From the NCBI GenBank assembly GCA_020725115.1, contig DYFR01000014.1:1-64000 (forward strand): a DNA stretch of 64,000 nucleotides, read 5' to 3'. The notes under the pieces were generated by a model. That model was not told the DNA's origin, did no database searches, and worked only from the letters and a program-made list of their open reading frames with translations. This stretch comes from Thiohalomonas denitrificans. GTDB lineage: Bacteria > Pseudomonadota > Gammaproteobacteria > Thiohalomonadales > Thiohalomonadaceae. How positions within the stretch are numbered: position 1 is the first letter of the stretch; every line of letters starts with the position of its first letter. This document shows, in pieces, positions 51,620 through 60,996 of this stretch. A program made the position numbers and the translations under genes.

Positions 51620-53482
51620 ATGACCATCAAGAACCGTCTTGTCCTTCTAACCTTCATGGTTACCTTTGGCCTGGCCAGTGAAGTCGCCCTGGTCCAATAC
51701 AGCGCGACCACACTGGTCGAGCTGGGGGAGAATCGCATCCTGGCCGAGCAATTGCGCAGTGACATGCTTTTGCTGCGTCGGCATGAGAAAGATTTTCTCG
51801 CCCGCCTGGATCTCAAATACACGGAACATTTTGCTGCCAGCTACCAGGCGCTGGCCGATCGTGCCGGGCAGTTGACCACATTCATGCATGAGGCCGGTCT
51901 CAATACGGCACCCCTGCAGCAGTTCATGACCGTGTCGGCGGAATACCGCAAATCGTTCGAACAGCTGATTGAGGTGCAGCAACGAATCGGGCTGCACCCC
52001 AAGGACGGCCTGTATGGCGGCTTGCGCAAGACCGTGCATGAAGTGGAAGAGTTGCTCAAGCAATACAATGACGACCGGTTGATGTGGCAGATGTTGATGC
52101 TGCGGCGCAACGAGAAGGATTTCATGTTGCGTCTGGATGCCAGTTATGTGGCAACCTTCGACAAGAATCTGGCTCGCATGCAGGAGTCAATTGCCTCCGC
52201 TAACTACAATACCGAGGTCAAAAATGCCTTGCAGTCACGCCTGGTCGATTACCGGCGTGATTTCCATGCCCTGGTGGCGGCCGAGCGGGAAAAGGGCCTG
52301 ACCAGCAGCGAAGGCGTAATGGGGCGGATGCGGGAGACGGTACATAAAACCGAAACCGCCCTGGATGCGCTGGCGACGGGCCTGAAGACGGAAGTCGATG
52401 CCGTAGAGCGACAGACCCAGTGGATGGTGGCCGTGGTTTCGCTGGCCATCCTCGGCGTGGTCATCGGTGTCATGATTCTTCTGGCCCGGGCGATACTGCT
52501 GCCGATCAATCAGCTGCGTGCCGTCATGGATCAGGTGCGCACCAAGGAAGACCTGACGCTGCGCGCCCAGATCAGCGGTCGTGATGAGGTGTCGGCCATG
52601 GCCGACAACTTCAATCGTCTGCTGGAGGATTTCCAGGGCATCATCCGGGAGGTGCTCGGTTCTACCGATCGCCTGAGCACGGCGTCGGAGGAGTTGTCCT
52701 CCATTACGGATCAAACCAGTGCGGCCATGCGTGAACAGCTGCAGGAAACCGATCAGGTCGCTACCGCGGTAGAGGAGATGAGCGCCACCGTGCAGGAGGT
52801 GGCCAGCAATACCACCCGCACGGCGCGCGCCACCGAAGAGGCAGAGCAGAGTGCCGCCCGTGGCAAACATGTGGTGGACGAGACGACCCGCGGTATCGCC
52901 GGATTGGCCGACGAGGTGAAGCGCGCCTCCGGTGTAGTCGAGCAGTTGGCACAGGAGAGTGCCGGAATCGGCAAGGTACTGGATGTGATTAACGGCATCG
53001 CCGAGCAGACGAACCTGCTGGCGCTCAATGCCGCCATCGAGGCGGCGCGTGCCGGTGAGCAGGGCCGTGGTTTCGCGGTGGTGGCCGATGAGGTGCGCAC
53101 CCTGGCCAAGCGTACGCAGGATGCTACCGGCGAGATCGAGGGGATGATCGGTCGCCTGCAGGGTGGTGCCCGCGAGGCGGTGACCGTGATGGAGGCCGGT
53201 CGCAAACGGGCGGATCAGACGGTCGCCAGTGCCGAGGCGGCCGACAGCGCCCTGGATACCATCAATGCCACCGTGTCTACCATCCACCAGATGAGCCAGC
53301 AGATCGCGGCGGCGGCAGAGGAGCAGGGGGCCGTCGCCTCCGAAGTGGCACGCAACGTCGGTGTCATCAAGGCAAATGCCGACAGTACCGGCGAGAGCGT
53401 GCACCATATTGCTGCCGCCTCCGAAGAGTTGAGCCAACTGGCCCATCACCTGCACAAGCATGTAATGCGCTTTACGGTCTGA
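51620..53482 (+). CDS. Methyl-accepting chemotaxis protein with HBM-type sensor
   Basis: The 620-residue receptor has an N-terminal membrane helix, a periplasmic helical bundle with two copies of the helical-bimodular motif ([15 protein letters not shown] near residue 51 and [15 protein letters not shown] near 162), a second membrane helix ([21 protein letters not shown]), HAMP and the signalling tip [23 protein letters not shown] receptors of Pseudomonas bind organic acids or polyamines. No che genes are nearby, so it works with a distant cluster. The start at ATG 51620 follows AAGGGAG. Confidence 0.93.
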   Translation: MTIKNRLVLLTFMVTFGLASEVALVQYSATTLVELGENRILAEQLRSDMLLLRRHEKDFLARLDLKYTEHFAASYQALADRAGQLTTFMHEAGLNTAPLQQFMTVSAEYRKSFEQLIEVQQRIGLHPKDGLYGGLRKTVHEVEELLKQYNDDRLMWQMLMLRRNEKDFMLRLDASYVATFDKNLARMQESIASANYNTEVKNALQSRLVDYRRDFHALVAAEREKGLTSSEGVMGRMRETVHKTETALDALATGLKTEVDAVERQTQWMVAVVSLAILGVVIGVMILLARAILLPINQLRAVMDQVRTKEDLTLRAQISGRDEVSAMADNFNRLLEDFQGIIREVLGSTDRLSTASEELSSITDQTSAAMREQLQETDQVATAVEEMSATVQEVASNTTRTARATEEAEQSAARGKHVVDETTRGIAGLADEVKRASGVVEQLAQESAGIGKVLDVINGIAEQTNLLALNAAIEAARAGEQGRGFAVVADEVRTLAKRTQDATGEIEGMIGRLQGGAREAVTVMEAGRKRADQTVASAEAADSALDTINATVSTIHQMSQQIAAAAEEQGAVASEVARNVGVIKANADSTGESVHHIAAASEELSQLAHHLHKHVMRFTV

Positions 53483-53494
53483 CGCTGATCTCGT

Positions 53495-53523
53495 CCCCTG
53501 CGGTGCCTTCTGGCGCCGTGGGG
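53495..53523 (+). terminator. Imperfect GC-rich hairpin after the chemoreceptor gene
   Basis: CCCC-TG-CGG-T-GCC pairs with GGC-G-CCG-T-GGGG around TTCT. There is no T-tract. It lies between the chemoreceptor stop and the uvrD -10 box. Confidence 0.4.
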
Positions 53524-53533
53524 GAGGGCCATC

Positions 53534-53542
53534 TGTTAGAAT
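53534..53542 (+). promoter_or_regulatory. Extended -10 promoter for uvrD
   Basis: TGTTAGAAT is an extended -10 whose last base is 6 bases before the uvrD ATG at 53549. Transcription would start at or next to the A of ATG, giving a leaderless mRNA. Confidence 0.5.
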
Positions 53543-53548
53543 GGCCGG

Positions 53549-55714
53549 ATGTCAGATGATGTCTCCGACCTGCTGAACGACCTCAATCCCGCACAACGGG
53601 AAGCCGTGTGCGCAGCTCCCGGCAATCTGCTGATCCTGGCCGGCGCCGGCTGCGGCAAGACCCGCGTCCTGACCCACCGCATCGCCTGGCTGATCCGCGC
53701 CGAGAATGCCTCGCCGTGGTCGATCCTGGCGGTGACCTTCACCAACAAGGCGGCGCATGAAATGCGCGGCCGCATCGAACATCTGTTGCAGGCACCCATC
53801 GGTGGCATGTGGGTGGGCACCTTCCACGGTCTGGCCCATCGTCTGCTGCGCGCCCACTGGCAGGAGGCCGGCCTGCCGCAATCGTTCCAGATCATGGACA
53901 GTGAGGATCAGCAGCGCCTGGTGAAGCGCCTGATGCGCGAGGCCAATGTGGACGACGCGCGCTGGCCGCCGCGCCAGGTGGTGGGCTTCATCAACGCGCG
54001 CAAGGACGAGGGTGTGCGGCCGGCGGCGGTGGAACATTACGGCGATCCCTACCTGAAGATGATGGTGCAGCTCTACCAGAGCTATGAGGACGCCTGCCGG
54101 CGCAGCGGCCAGGTGGACTTCGCCGAGCTGCTGCTGCGCGCCCACGAGCTGTTCCTCAAGCGCCCCGACGTGCTACAGCATTACCAACAGCGTTTCCGCC
54201 ATATCCTGGTGGATGAGTTCCAGGACACCAACGCCATTCAGTACGCCTGGTTGCGCCTGCTGGCGGGTGAGTCCGGCATGGTGTTCGCCGTGGGCGATGA
54301 TGACCAGTCCATCTACGGCTGGCGCGGTGCCAAGGTGGAAAACCTCCATCAGTTCCGCAAGGATCTGCGCGATGTGCACCTGATCCGGCTGGAGCAGAAT
54401 TACCGTTCTACTGCCACCATACTCAACGCGGCCAATGCCTTGATCGATCACAATGAGGATCGTCTGGGCAAGGAGCTGTGGACCGAGGGTGAGCAGGGCG
54501 AACCGATCCGGCTCTATGGCGCCTTCAATGAACTGGAAGAGGCGCGCTACGTGGTCGACCAGATCAGGCAGTGGGTCAGCGAGGGCAACCGGCGCGACGA
54601 AGCGGCATTGCTGTACCGCTCCAACGCCCAGTCGCGCGTGCTGGAAGAGGCACTGATCAAGGCGCAAATGCCTTACCGCATCTACGGCGGCCTGCGCTTC
54701 TTCGAGCGGCAGGAGATCAAGGACGCCCTGGCCTATCTGCGCCTGGTGGCCAATCGCCATGATGATGCTTCCTTCGAGCGTGCCGTGAACACGCCGACGC
54801 GCGGCATCGGCGATCGCACCGTGCAGGTGGTGCGCGAACATGCCCGCGCCTTCGGCCTGTCGCTGTGGCGTGCGGCCCAGGAGATCATCGAACGCAACAT
54901 GCTGGCGGCGCGCGCGGCCAATGCGCTCAAGGCCTTTCTCGATCTGATTGATGCCCTGTCCGCCGACACCGCGGCGCTGGAGCTGCACGAGCAGACGCAG
55001 CACGTGGTGCAGCTCAGCGGACTCATCGAACATTACCGCAAGGAAAAAGGTGAAAAGGGCCAGGCACGCATCGAGAACCTGGAAGAACTGGTCAACGCGG
55101 CACGCGAATTCGAGTTCGACGAAGAGACCCACGGCGCAATGCTGCCGCTGGATGCCTTTCTGGCCCACGCGGCGCTGGAGTCGGGCGAAGGCCAGGCCGA
55201 CGAGTGGGAGGATGCCGTGCAGCTGATGACGCTGCACTCGGCCAAGGGCCTGGAGTTTCCCCTGGTGTTTCTCTGCGGCATGGAAGAAGGCCTGTTTCCG
55301 CACCAGCGTTCCATGGACGAACCGGGACGGCTGGAAGAGGAGCGGCGCCTGGCCTACGTGGGCATGACCCGCGCCATGCGGCGGCTGTTTCTCACCTACG
55401 CCGAAGTGCGCCGTCTTTATGGTGAGGAACACTACACGCGGCCCTCGCGCTTCATCCGCGAGGTGCCGGCGGAATTCATCGAGGAAGTGCGTCTGCGCGG
55501 CAGCGTCACCCAGCCGGCCTTTCACGGCACCGGTGCCGCCGGCGCGGCACCCGACGGCCTGCGCCTCGGCCAGCGGGTAATGCACCCCAAGTTCGGCGAA
55601 GGCGTGCTGCTGGCCTACGAAGGTCAGGGTGCGCAGGCGCGGGTGCAGGTAAACTTCAATCACGTGGGCAGCAAGTGGCTGGTGCTGGCCTATGCCAATC
55701 TGGCAACGGTATGA
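53549..55714 (+). CDS. uvrD: DNA helicase II UvrD
   Basis: UvrD unwinds DNA 3'-5' in excision and mismatch repair. The 721-residue SF1 helicase has DLNPAQREAV, Walker A LAGAGCGKTRVLTHR (cysteine where serine is usual), LVDEFQDTNAIQYAWL, GDDDQSIYGWRGAKV, the LMTLHSAKGLEFP motif and a C-terminal Tudor-like RNAP-binding domain (GLRLGQRVMHPKFGEGVLL). No Shine-Dalgarno lies before the ATG. Confidence 0.97.
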   Translation: MSDDVSDLLNDLNPAQREAVCAAPGNLLILAGAGCGKTRVLTHRIAWLIRAENASPWSILAVTFTNKAAHEMRGRIEHLLQAPIGGMWVGTFHGLAHRLLRAHWQEAGLPQSFQIMDSEDQQRLVKRLMREANVDDARWPPRQVVGFINARKDEGVRPAAVEHYGDPYLKMMVQLYQSYEDACRRSGQVDFAELLLRAHELFLKRPDVLQHYQQRFRHILVDEFQDTNAIQYAWLRLLAGESGMVFAVGDDDQSIYGWRGAKVENLHQFRKDLRDVHLIRLEQNYRSTATILNAANALIDHNEDRLGKELWTEGEQGEPIRLYGAFNELEEARYVVDQIRQWVSEGNRRDEAALLYRSNAQSRVLEEALIKAQMPYRIYGGLRFFERQEIKDALAYLRLVANRHDDASFERAVNTPTRGIGDRTVQVVREHARAFGLSLWRAAQEIIERNMLAARAANALKAFLDLIDALSADTAALELHEQTQHVVQLSGLIEHYRKEKGEKGQARIENLEELVNAAREFEFDEETHGAMLPLDAFLAHAALESGEGQADEWEDAVQLMTLHSAKGLEFPLVFLCGMEEGLFPHQRSMDEPGRLEEERRLAYVGMTRAMRRLFLTYAEVRRLYGEEHYTRPSRFIREVPAEFIEEVRLRGSVTQPAFHGTGAAGAAPDGLRLGQRVMHPKFGEGVLLAYEGQGAQARVQVNFNHVGSKWLVLAYANLATV

Positions 55715-55741
55715 GAACGCAATAGCGCGAGGGAACATGCA

Positions 55742-56821
55742 ATGAAACGTCGTGATTTCATCAAGGGTGCAGGGGCCGGTGCGGTACTGGCGGGCGCGGC
55801 AGCCACGCCATTGGTCCAGGCAGCGCCCCAGTTCAAATGGAAAATGGTCACTACCTGGCCGAAGAATTTTCCCGGCATGGGCACCGGCGCGAACCATCTG
55901 GCCAAGCTCATCGAGGAGATGAGCGGCGGGCGCATCGAGGTGAAGGTGTATGGCGCGGGCGAGTTGGTGCCGGCCTTCGAAATCTTCGATGCGGTGTCGC
56001 GCGGCACGGCGGAGATGGGCCACGGCGCATCGTATTACTGGAAGGGCAAGAGCGAGGCGGCGCAGTTCTTCGCGGCGGTGCCCTTCGGCATGACGGCGCA
56101 GGAGATGAATGCCTGGCTGTATCACGGCGGCGGCATGGCGCTGTGGGAAGAGGTATACAAACCCTTTGGCCTGATCCCGACGGCGGCGATCAACACCGGG
56201 GTGCAGATGGGCGGCTGGTTCAACAAGGAGATCAACAGCGTCGCCGATCTCAAGGGGTTGAAGATGCGCATCCCGGGTCTCGGCGGCGAAGTGCTGCAGC
56301 GCCTGGGTGGTACGCCGGTGAATCTGCCCGGCGGTGAAATCTACCAGGCCCTGCAATCGGGCAACATCGATGCAGTGGAGTGGGTCGGCCCGTACAACGA
56401 TCTCGCCTTCGGTCTGCACAAGGCGGCCAAGTTCTATTACTACCCGGGCTGGCATGAGCCGGGCACGGTGCTGGAGTGCTTCATCAACGAAAAGGCCTTC
56501 AAGGCGCTGCCCAAGGACTTGCAGACCATCGTGCTCACGGCCTGCAAGGCGGCCAACATGGATGGTTTGTCCGAGTTCACCGCGCGCAATAACGAAGCAC
56601 TGCATACCCTGGTGACCCGGCACAAGGTGCAGCTGAAGAAGTTCCCCGACGATGTGCTGCGTCAGCTGAAGGTGACCTCGGATGTGGTGGTGGCGGAGAT
56701 CGCTGCCAAGGATCCGGTGTCGAAGAAGGTATACGAATCGTTCGTCAAATTCCGCGATCAGGTGGTGGCCTGGCATGACGTATCGGAGCGCGCCTTCCTC
56801 AACGCGCGTGCGGGCGGGTAA
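55742..56821 (+). CDS. TRAP transporter substrate-binding protein, TakP/DctP type
   Basis: The 359-residue periplasmic protein has a twin-arginine-like signal (KRRDFIKGAGAGAVLAGAAA) and a mature domain close to Rhodobacter TakP: FKWKMVTTWPKNFPGMGTGA, GELVPAFEIFDAVSRGTAEM, NTGVQMGGWFNKEINSVADL and YPGWHEPG. The family binds 2-oxo or other monocarboxylic acids. Matching dctQ and dctM are on the other strand at 60997-62930, and would follow this gene directly if the segment between were inverted. Confidence 0.92.
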   Translation: MKRRDFIKGAGAGAVLAGAAATPLVQAAPQFKWKMVTTWPKNFPGMGTGANHLAKLIEEMSGGRIEVKVYGAGELVPAFEIFDAVSRGTAEMGHGASYYWKGKSEAAQFFAAVPFGMTAQEMNAWLYHGGGMALWEEVYKPFGLIPTAAINTGVQMGGWFNKEINSVADLKGLKMRIPGLGGEVLQRLGGTPVNLPGGEIYQALQSGNIDAVEWVGPYNDLAFGLHKAAKFYYYPGWHEPGTVLECFINEKAFKALPKDLQTIVLTACKAANMDGLSEFTARNNEALHTLVTRHKVQLKKFPDDVLRQLKVTSDVVVAEIAAKDPVSKKVYESFVKFRDQVVAWHDVSERAFLNARAGG

Positions 56822-56854
56822 TAGAGCACGAGGTAGGGGGATCGTGAGTGTGCA

Positions 56855-57091
56855 GGGTGGATATGGCTAACGGCATTCTGCCTTCCGCCAAATACCGTCC
56901 ATCCATGGACATAAGTACAGCGCATCCACCGTGCCGCGAATTGGTGGATGCGCTGCACTTATCCACCCTACGAGCGGCGCGTGAAGTGCTGTAGGGTGCG
57001 CACCGTGCACCATTTTGCGGTTGCTTGATGGGTTTCGCTTCGCTCTACTCATCCTACGGTCAGCGTGCGGGTCGGGCTGAAGCCCGCTCCC
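56855..57091. repeat. Cluster of dispersed palindromic repeats
   Basis: Outer pair GGGTGGATA (56855) and TATCCACCC (56960); inner CATCCACC (56923) and GGTGGATG (56943). Then GTAGGGTGCGCACCGTGCAC near 56991, a GATGGGTTTCGCTTCGC stretch near 57028, and the REP-like GCGGGTCGGGCTGAAGCCCG at 57067, related to 3335. It fills the 322-base gap between the TRAP binding protein and the DsrE-like gene; no gene is seen in it. Confidence 0.7.
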
Positions 57092-57143
57092 TAATTTGTT
57101 CGACTATAGTTGCAGTACTAGGCCCGCCTCACAGGAGGCCATC

Positions 57144-57647
57144 ATGCGTACTGCACTCATTCCCTTGCTGTTGTTGTTGTCATCATCCGCGGCCATTGCC
57201 GAGGCACGCATCACCACGCCGCCCTACGAGCCGCCGCGGGTGGTGTACGACTTTTATCTCGACCATCCGGCCAAGATGGGCGCGGCGCTGTACTGGATCC
57301 GGGCCTTGATCAATCCGCTATCAGAGGAACCTTACGGTTTTGCGCCGGAGATGATGTCGATCAAGGTGGTGCTGCATGGCACCGAACTGGTCACCGTGGC
57401 GCGCAAGAACTACGACGAGTATCGTGATGAGGTGGAGCGCATGCGCTATTACGCCAGCCTGGGTGTGGAGTTCAAGGTATGTGCCCTGGCGGCGGAGGAT
57501 TACCACTACACTGCAGCCGATTTATACGATTTTGTCGATTTGGTGCCCTTGGCGTTTACCGAGCTGGTGCACTGGCAGATGCAGGGTCATGCGCTGATTG
57601 CGCCGCAGGTGCCGGAACGGCATCACACGATCGAATCCATCCGCTGA
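57144..57647 (+). CDS. Exported DsrE-like protein
   Basis: The 167-residue protein has a signal peptide (RTALIPLLLLLSSSAAIAEA) and a DsrE/DsrF-like fold: KMGAALYWIRALINPL, SIKVVLHGTELVTVARKNYDEY, YYASLGVEFKVCALAAEDY and the late LVPLAFTELVHWQMQGHALI. A cysteine stands at KVCAL, the place used in several DsrE-like proteins. Chromosomal exported members are uncharacterised; sulfur handling is possible. AGGAGG precedes ATG 57144. Confidence 0.83.
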   Translation: MRTALIPLLLLLSSSAAIAEARITTPPYEPPRVVYDFYLDHPAKMGAALYWIRALINPLSEEPYGFAPEMMSIKVVLHGTELVTVARKNYDEYRDEVERMRYYASLGVEFKVCALAAEDYHYTAADLYDFVDLVPLAFTELVHWQMQGHALIAPQVPERHHTIESIR

Positions 57648-57824
57648 ACAGGGGTTGCCGACCATGCGGCAGATGGCCGGACTCCACCAGGCCGGTGTTT
57701 GCCTCCTTGTTGCGTTAGTGTGTACGGGGCGCTAGTATCCTTTCGCGATCCATGGTTAATTCTGGCGTGAAAAATTGCATATTTTTGCGAAATAAAATAA
57801 TTCGAGCCAGCAGGGGATGCCGGC

Positions 57825-60182
57825 ATGGTCGGTAGTGCAAGTATGGCGGCATTCAAACTCAAAGCCCGTATCCTGCCATCCTTTGTGGCAGCCAGCCTGC
57901 TGTTGTTTGCATTATTGCTGGTGGTGATCTATCTGGAGGAAAGCAGCCATATCACAGAGGAGTTCCAGCGTAGCGGGAACTCCATCCAGTCAGTGTATGC
58001 GACCCAACTGCGCAGTCATGCCGAGAAGATGCAGGCAGCGCTCGGTTTTCTGGAACAGGATGCCGGATTGCGCCGTGCCTTTGCGGCGCGGGATCGGGAG
58101 CTGCTGCTGAGGCAGGCCCAGCCGGTTTTCGAGCGTTTGCGCAACCAGCTCAACATAACCCACTTCTATTTTCTCGACCCGCAAAGGGTATGTTTCCTGC
58201 GGGTTCATCACCCGCAGCGGCATGGCGATGTGATCAACCGGCATACCGCACTGGAAGCAGAGCGGAGCGGGAAACTTTCCTATGGCGCAGAACTCGGCCC
58301 CCTGGGCACCTTCACGTTGCGCGTGGTGATTCCATGGCATGTGGATGGTCGCCTGCTTGGTTATCTGGAGCTGGGCGAGGAGGTGGAATCATTGTTCGCC
58401 GAGATGGCGACGGCATTCGACATCGATCTGTTGCTGCTGATCGACAAGCAGCATGTCGAACGTGCCGACTGGGAAGCGGGTATGCGCATGCTCGGACGCG
58501 AGGCGGAATGGGGGCGGCTGAGCGATGCGGTGATTCCATTTCATACGTTGGCCCGTCTTCCGGAGCAGGCCTTTGGTGTTGAGCAGGAACTGATGTTGCC
58601 GCTGTTTGCCGCGGATGCGCGTCGGTTATGGAGTCTGTCCCTGCCGGTGCAGGATATCGATTTACGCGAGGTCGGGCGGTTGCTGCTGTTGCGTGATGTG
58701 TCACAGCGCTTCGGCCAGTTATTCGATACCACCACGCTGATCGCTACGATAGCGGTGGTGGTCGGCATGGTGCTGTTTACGTTTTACTACGTGGTGCTTG
58801 GCCGGGCCGAGTGGCAGATGGCGTCCTGGGAGAGTCGCTTGCGGCAGGAGTCACGGGATCGGGAGACATTGCGGGAAGAGCACATCCGTGAGTTGGAGCA
58901 TGCAGCCCGGTATGACGCGTTGACCGGCCTGCCGAATCGAAAACTGTTGCATGATCGCATTACCCAGGCGGTCGAACTGGCAGGGCAGGGACAGGATACC
59001 TTCGCGCTGGTCTCGCTGGAGCTGCATCGCTTGCGTGAGATCAACGACACGCTGGGGCATGAAACCGGTGATTTGCTGTTGCAGCAGCTTGCAGAGCGGA
59101 TGCGCCATGAATTGCGTGAGTCCGATGTATTGGCCCGTCCTGGTGGCGGGGAGTTCATGCTGCTGTTGCCCTCGGTCGACAGGGCCATGGCATTGAGCAT
59201 CGCAGAAAGTTTGCATGCCCTGCTCAGCGAGCCATTCGACGTCCAGGGGTCAAGCCTGGATATCGGCGCGACCATTGGTATTGCCCTGTATCCGGAGCAT
59301 GGTGCAGATGCCAGCACGTTGTTGCGACGGGTGGATGTGGCGCTGCGCTATGCCAAGCGTGTGCGTGAGGGGTATGCGGTATATGAAAGCGAGCGTGATC
59401 CGCATAGCCTGCGCCGCCTCAATCTGTTTGGGGAGTTGCGCAAGGCCATCCAGAATGGTGGTTTGCAGCTGCACTACCAACCGCAATTGATGCTGGCCAG
59501 TGGCCGCGTGGAACGGGTAGAGGCGTTGGCACGTTGGCAACATCCGCAGTTCGGTCCCATCACGCCGGATGAATTCATATCGTTGGCAGAGGATACAGGA
59601 CTGATTCGGCCACTTACCACCTGGGTACTGAACGAGGCACTGCGCCAGTGCAGCGAGTGGAATCGGCTCGGCGTGCAGTTGCAGGTGGCCGTCAATCTGT
59701 CGCCGCACAATCTGCTGGATGGCGCGCTGCCCGGTTTGCTGGCCGGGTTGCTGGAGCATTGGCAGATCGATAGCCGTCAACTTTCGCTGGAGATTACCGA
59801 GAGTGCCTTCATGCATGAGCCGGCGCGGGCTCTGGAGGTGGTGCGGCGGTTGCACGAGATGGGTCTGGCATTGTCCATTGATGATTTTGGAACCGGCTAC
59901 TCCTCCCTGGCCTATCTGAAACGCTTGCCCCTCAGTGAGCTGAAGATCGATCGCAGTTTCGTCGCTGACATGCTTGAGGATGACAGTGATGCGATGATTG
60001 TTGCCTCCACCATTGATCTGGCACATGACCTGGGACTTGCCGTGGTGGCAGAGGGGGTGGAGACGGCGGAAACCCAGCAGGCCCTGGCCATGCGTGGTTG
60101 CGATGTGATACAGGGCTACCATCTGAGCAAGCCGTTACCGCCGCAGATGCTGGAGGCGTGGTTGCGGACTAGGATGTGCTGA
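57825..60182 (+). CDS. Membrane GGDEF-EAL protein with degenerate GGDEF motif
   Basis: The 785-residue protein has a membrane helix (residues about 12-37), a periplasmic Cache-like sensor (LNITHFYFLDPQRVCFLRVH), a second helix near 305-325, a GGDEF domain and an EAL domain. The cyclase site reads GGGEF (440-444), lacking the Asp/Glu of GG(D/E)EF. The phosphodiesterase site is intact: EALARW (from 566), ITESAF, DDFGTGYSSLAYL and AEGVET. I infer a c-di-GMP phosphodiesterase whose GGDEF half is regulatory. AGGGGA lies 7 bases before ATG 57825. Confidence 0.9.
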   Translation: MVGSASMAAFKLKARILPSFVAASLLLFALLLVVIYLEESSHITEEFQRSGNSIQSVYATQLRSHAEKMQAALGFLEQDAGLRRAFAARDRELLLRQAQPVFERLRNQLNITHFYFLDPQRVCFLRVHHPQRHGDVINRHTALEAERSGKLSYGAELGPLGTFTLRVVIPWHVDGRLLGYLELGEEVESLFAEMATAFDIDLLLLIDKQHVERADWEAGMRMLGREAEWGRLSDAVIPFHTLARLPEQAFGVEQELMLPLFAADARRLWSLSLPVQDIDLREVGRLLLLRDVSQRFGQLFDTTTLIATIAVVVGMVLFTFYYVVLGRAEWQMASWESRLRQESRDRETLREEHIRELEHAARYDALTGLPNRKLLHDRITQAVELAGQGQDTFALVSLELHRLREINDTLGHETGDLLLQQLAERMRHELRESDVLARPGGGEFMLLLPSVDRAMALSIAESLHALLSEPFDVQGSSLDIGATIGIALYPEHGADASTLLRRVDVALRYAKRVREGYAVYESERDPHSLRRLNLFGELRKAIQNGGLQLHYQPQLMLASGRVERVEALARWQHPQFGPITPDEFISLAEDTGLIRPLTTWVLNEALRQCSEWNRLGVQLQVAVNLSPHNLLDGALPGLLAGLLEHWQIDSRQLSLEITESAFMHEPARALEVVRRLHEMGLALSIDDFGTGYSSLAYLKRLPLSELKIDRSFVADMLEDDSDAMIVASTIDLAHDLGLAVVAEGVETAETQQALAMRGCDVIQGYHLSKPLPPQMLEAWLRTRMC

Positions 60183-60501
60183 TGCTGCGATCAATTTCTC
60201 CGATGAGTTTCAGCAAGTGCGACGTGTCCTGCGGCAGCTCGGCAAAGCTGTGTTCGGCCAGGGGCTGAATGTCGCAGGCGCCGGGCAGGGGGGCGCCCGC
60301 ATCGATCAGGGCGCGCATGCGTGCCAGAAATATCCATTGCAGCCACTGCTGGAACTGCAGGGTGTCGTAGCAGAAGGGCGCGCTGCTGGCGAGGGCCTGC
60401 GGGTCGGGTGCGATCTCTTCCCACAGGTCGATACGGCGCATTTCCGCCTCGATGGCGAGCAGCAGGTCGGCGATGGAATGGTGTCGGTCGTTGCGGGTCA
60501 T
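60169..60501 (-). CDS. yqcC: YqcC family protein (DUF446)
   Basis: The 110-residue protein matches Yqc[42 protein letters not shown] and the helix before ISTS. In E. coli yqcC lies beside truC (tRNA pseudouridine synthase); here it lies after greB and overlaps its stop by four bases. Its role is unknown. Its end overlaps the EAL gene end by 14 bases, tail to tail. Confidence 0.88.
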   Translation of the reverse strand: MTRNDRHHSIADLLLAIEAEMRRIDLWEEIAPDPQALASSAPFCYDTLQFQQWLQWIFLARMRALIDAGAPLPGACDIQPLAEHSFAELPQDTSHLLKLIGEIDRSISTS

Positions 60502-60995
60502 GGTGTATAGCGTATGGCAATAATCCAGTAGCGTGCCCTGCCCCTGGGCAGTTCGAGTTCCACTTCGTCGTCTACCTGCTTCTTCATCAGCGCGCGCGCC
60601 AGCGGCGCGTCCATGCTGATCCAGCCCTGCTCTGCATCAAACTCGTCCGGTCCGACGATGCGCCAGGTATGTTCGGCGCCATCCTCATCCTCCACGCTCA
60701 CCCAGGCGCCGAAATATACCCGCGACGGATCGCTGGGCGCTGCGCTTACCACGCTCAGTTCGGGCAGACGTTTCTGCAGATAGCGGATACGGCGATCGAT
60801 TTCACGCAGTTCCTTCTTGCGGTAGATGTATTCGGCGTTCTCCGAGCGATCGCCCTCGGCGGCGGCCGCGGACAGCGCCTTGACCACATCGGCGCGACGT
60901 CGCCACAGGCCCTGCAATTCCTCCTGCAGACGCTGGTAGCCGGCAGCGGTGATATACAGCGAGCTGCGCGGTTGCGGCGGACGGTAACGCGACAT
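60498..60995 (-). CDS. greB: Transcription elongation factor GreB
   Basis: GreB makes backtracked RNA polymerase cleave its RNA. The 165-residue protein has the coiled-coil with the acidic tip ([21 protein letters not shown] and E at the tip) and the C-terminal FKBP-like domain ([42 protein letters not shown]). The start and length are those of GreB rather than GreA. It lies directly after dctM. Confidence 0.94.
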   Translation of the reverse strand: MSRYRPPQPRSSLYITAAGYQRLQEELQGLWRRRADVVKALSAAAAEGDRSENAEYIYRKKELREIDRRIRYLQKRLPELSVVSAAPSDPSRVYFGAWVSVEDEDGAEHTWRIVGPDEFDAEQGWISMDAPLARALMKKQVDDEVELELPRGRARYWIIAIRYTP

Positions 60996-60996
60996 G

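Noticed and set aside
54173-56776. 867-codon open frame antisense to uvrD and the TRAP binding protein
   Set aside because: It spans two well-supported genes on the other strand and its product shows no recognisable domain.
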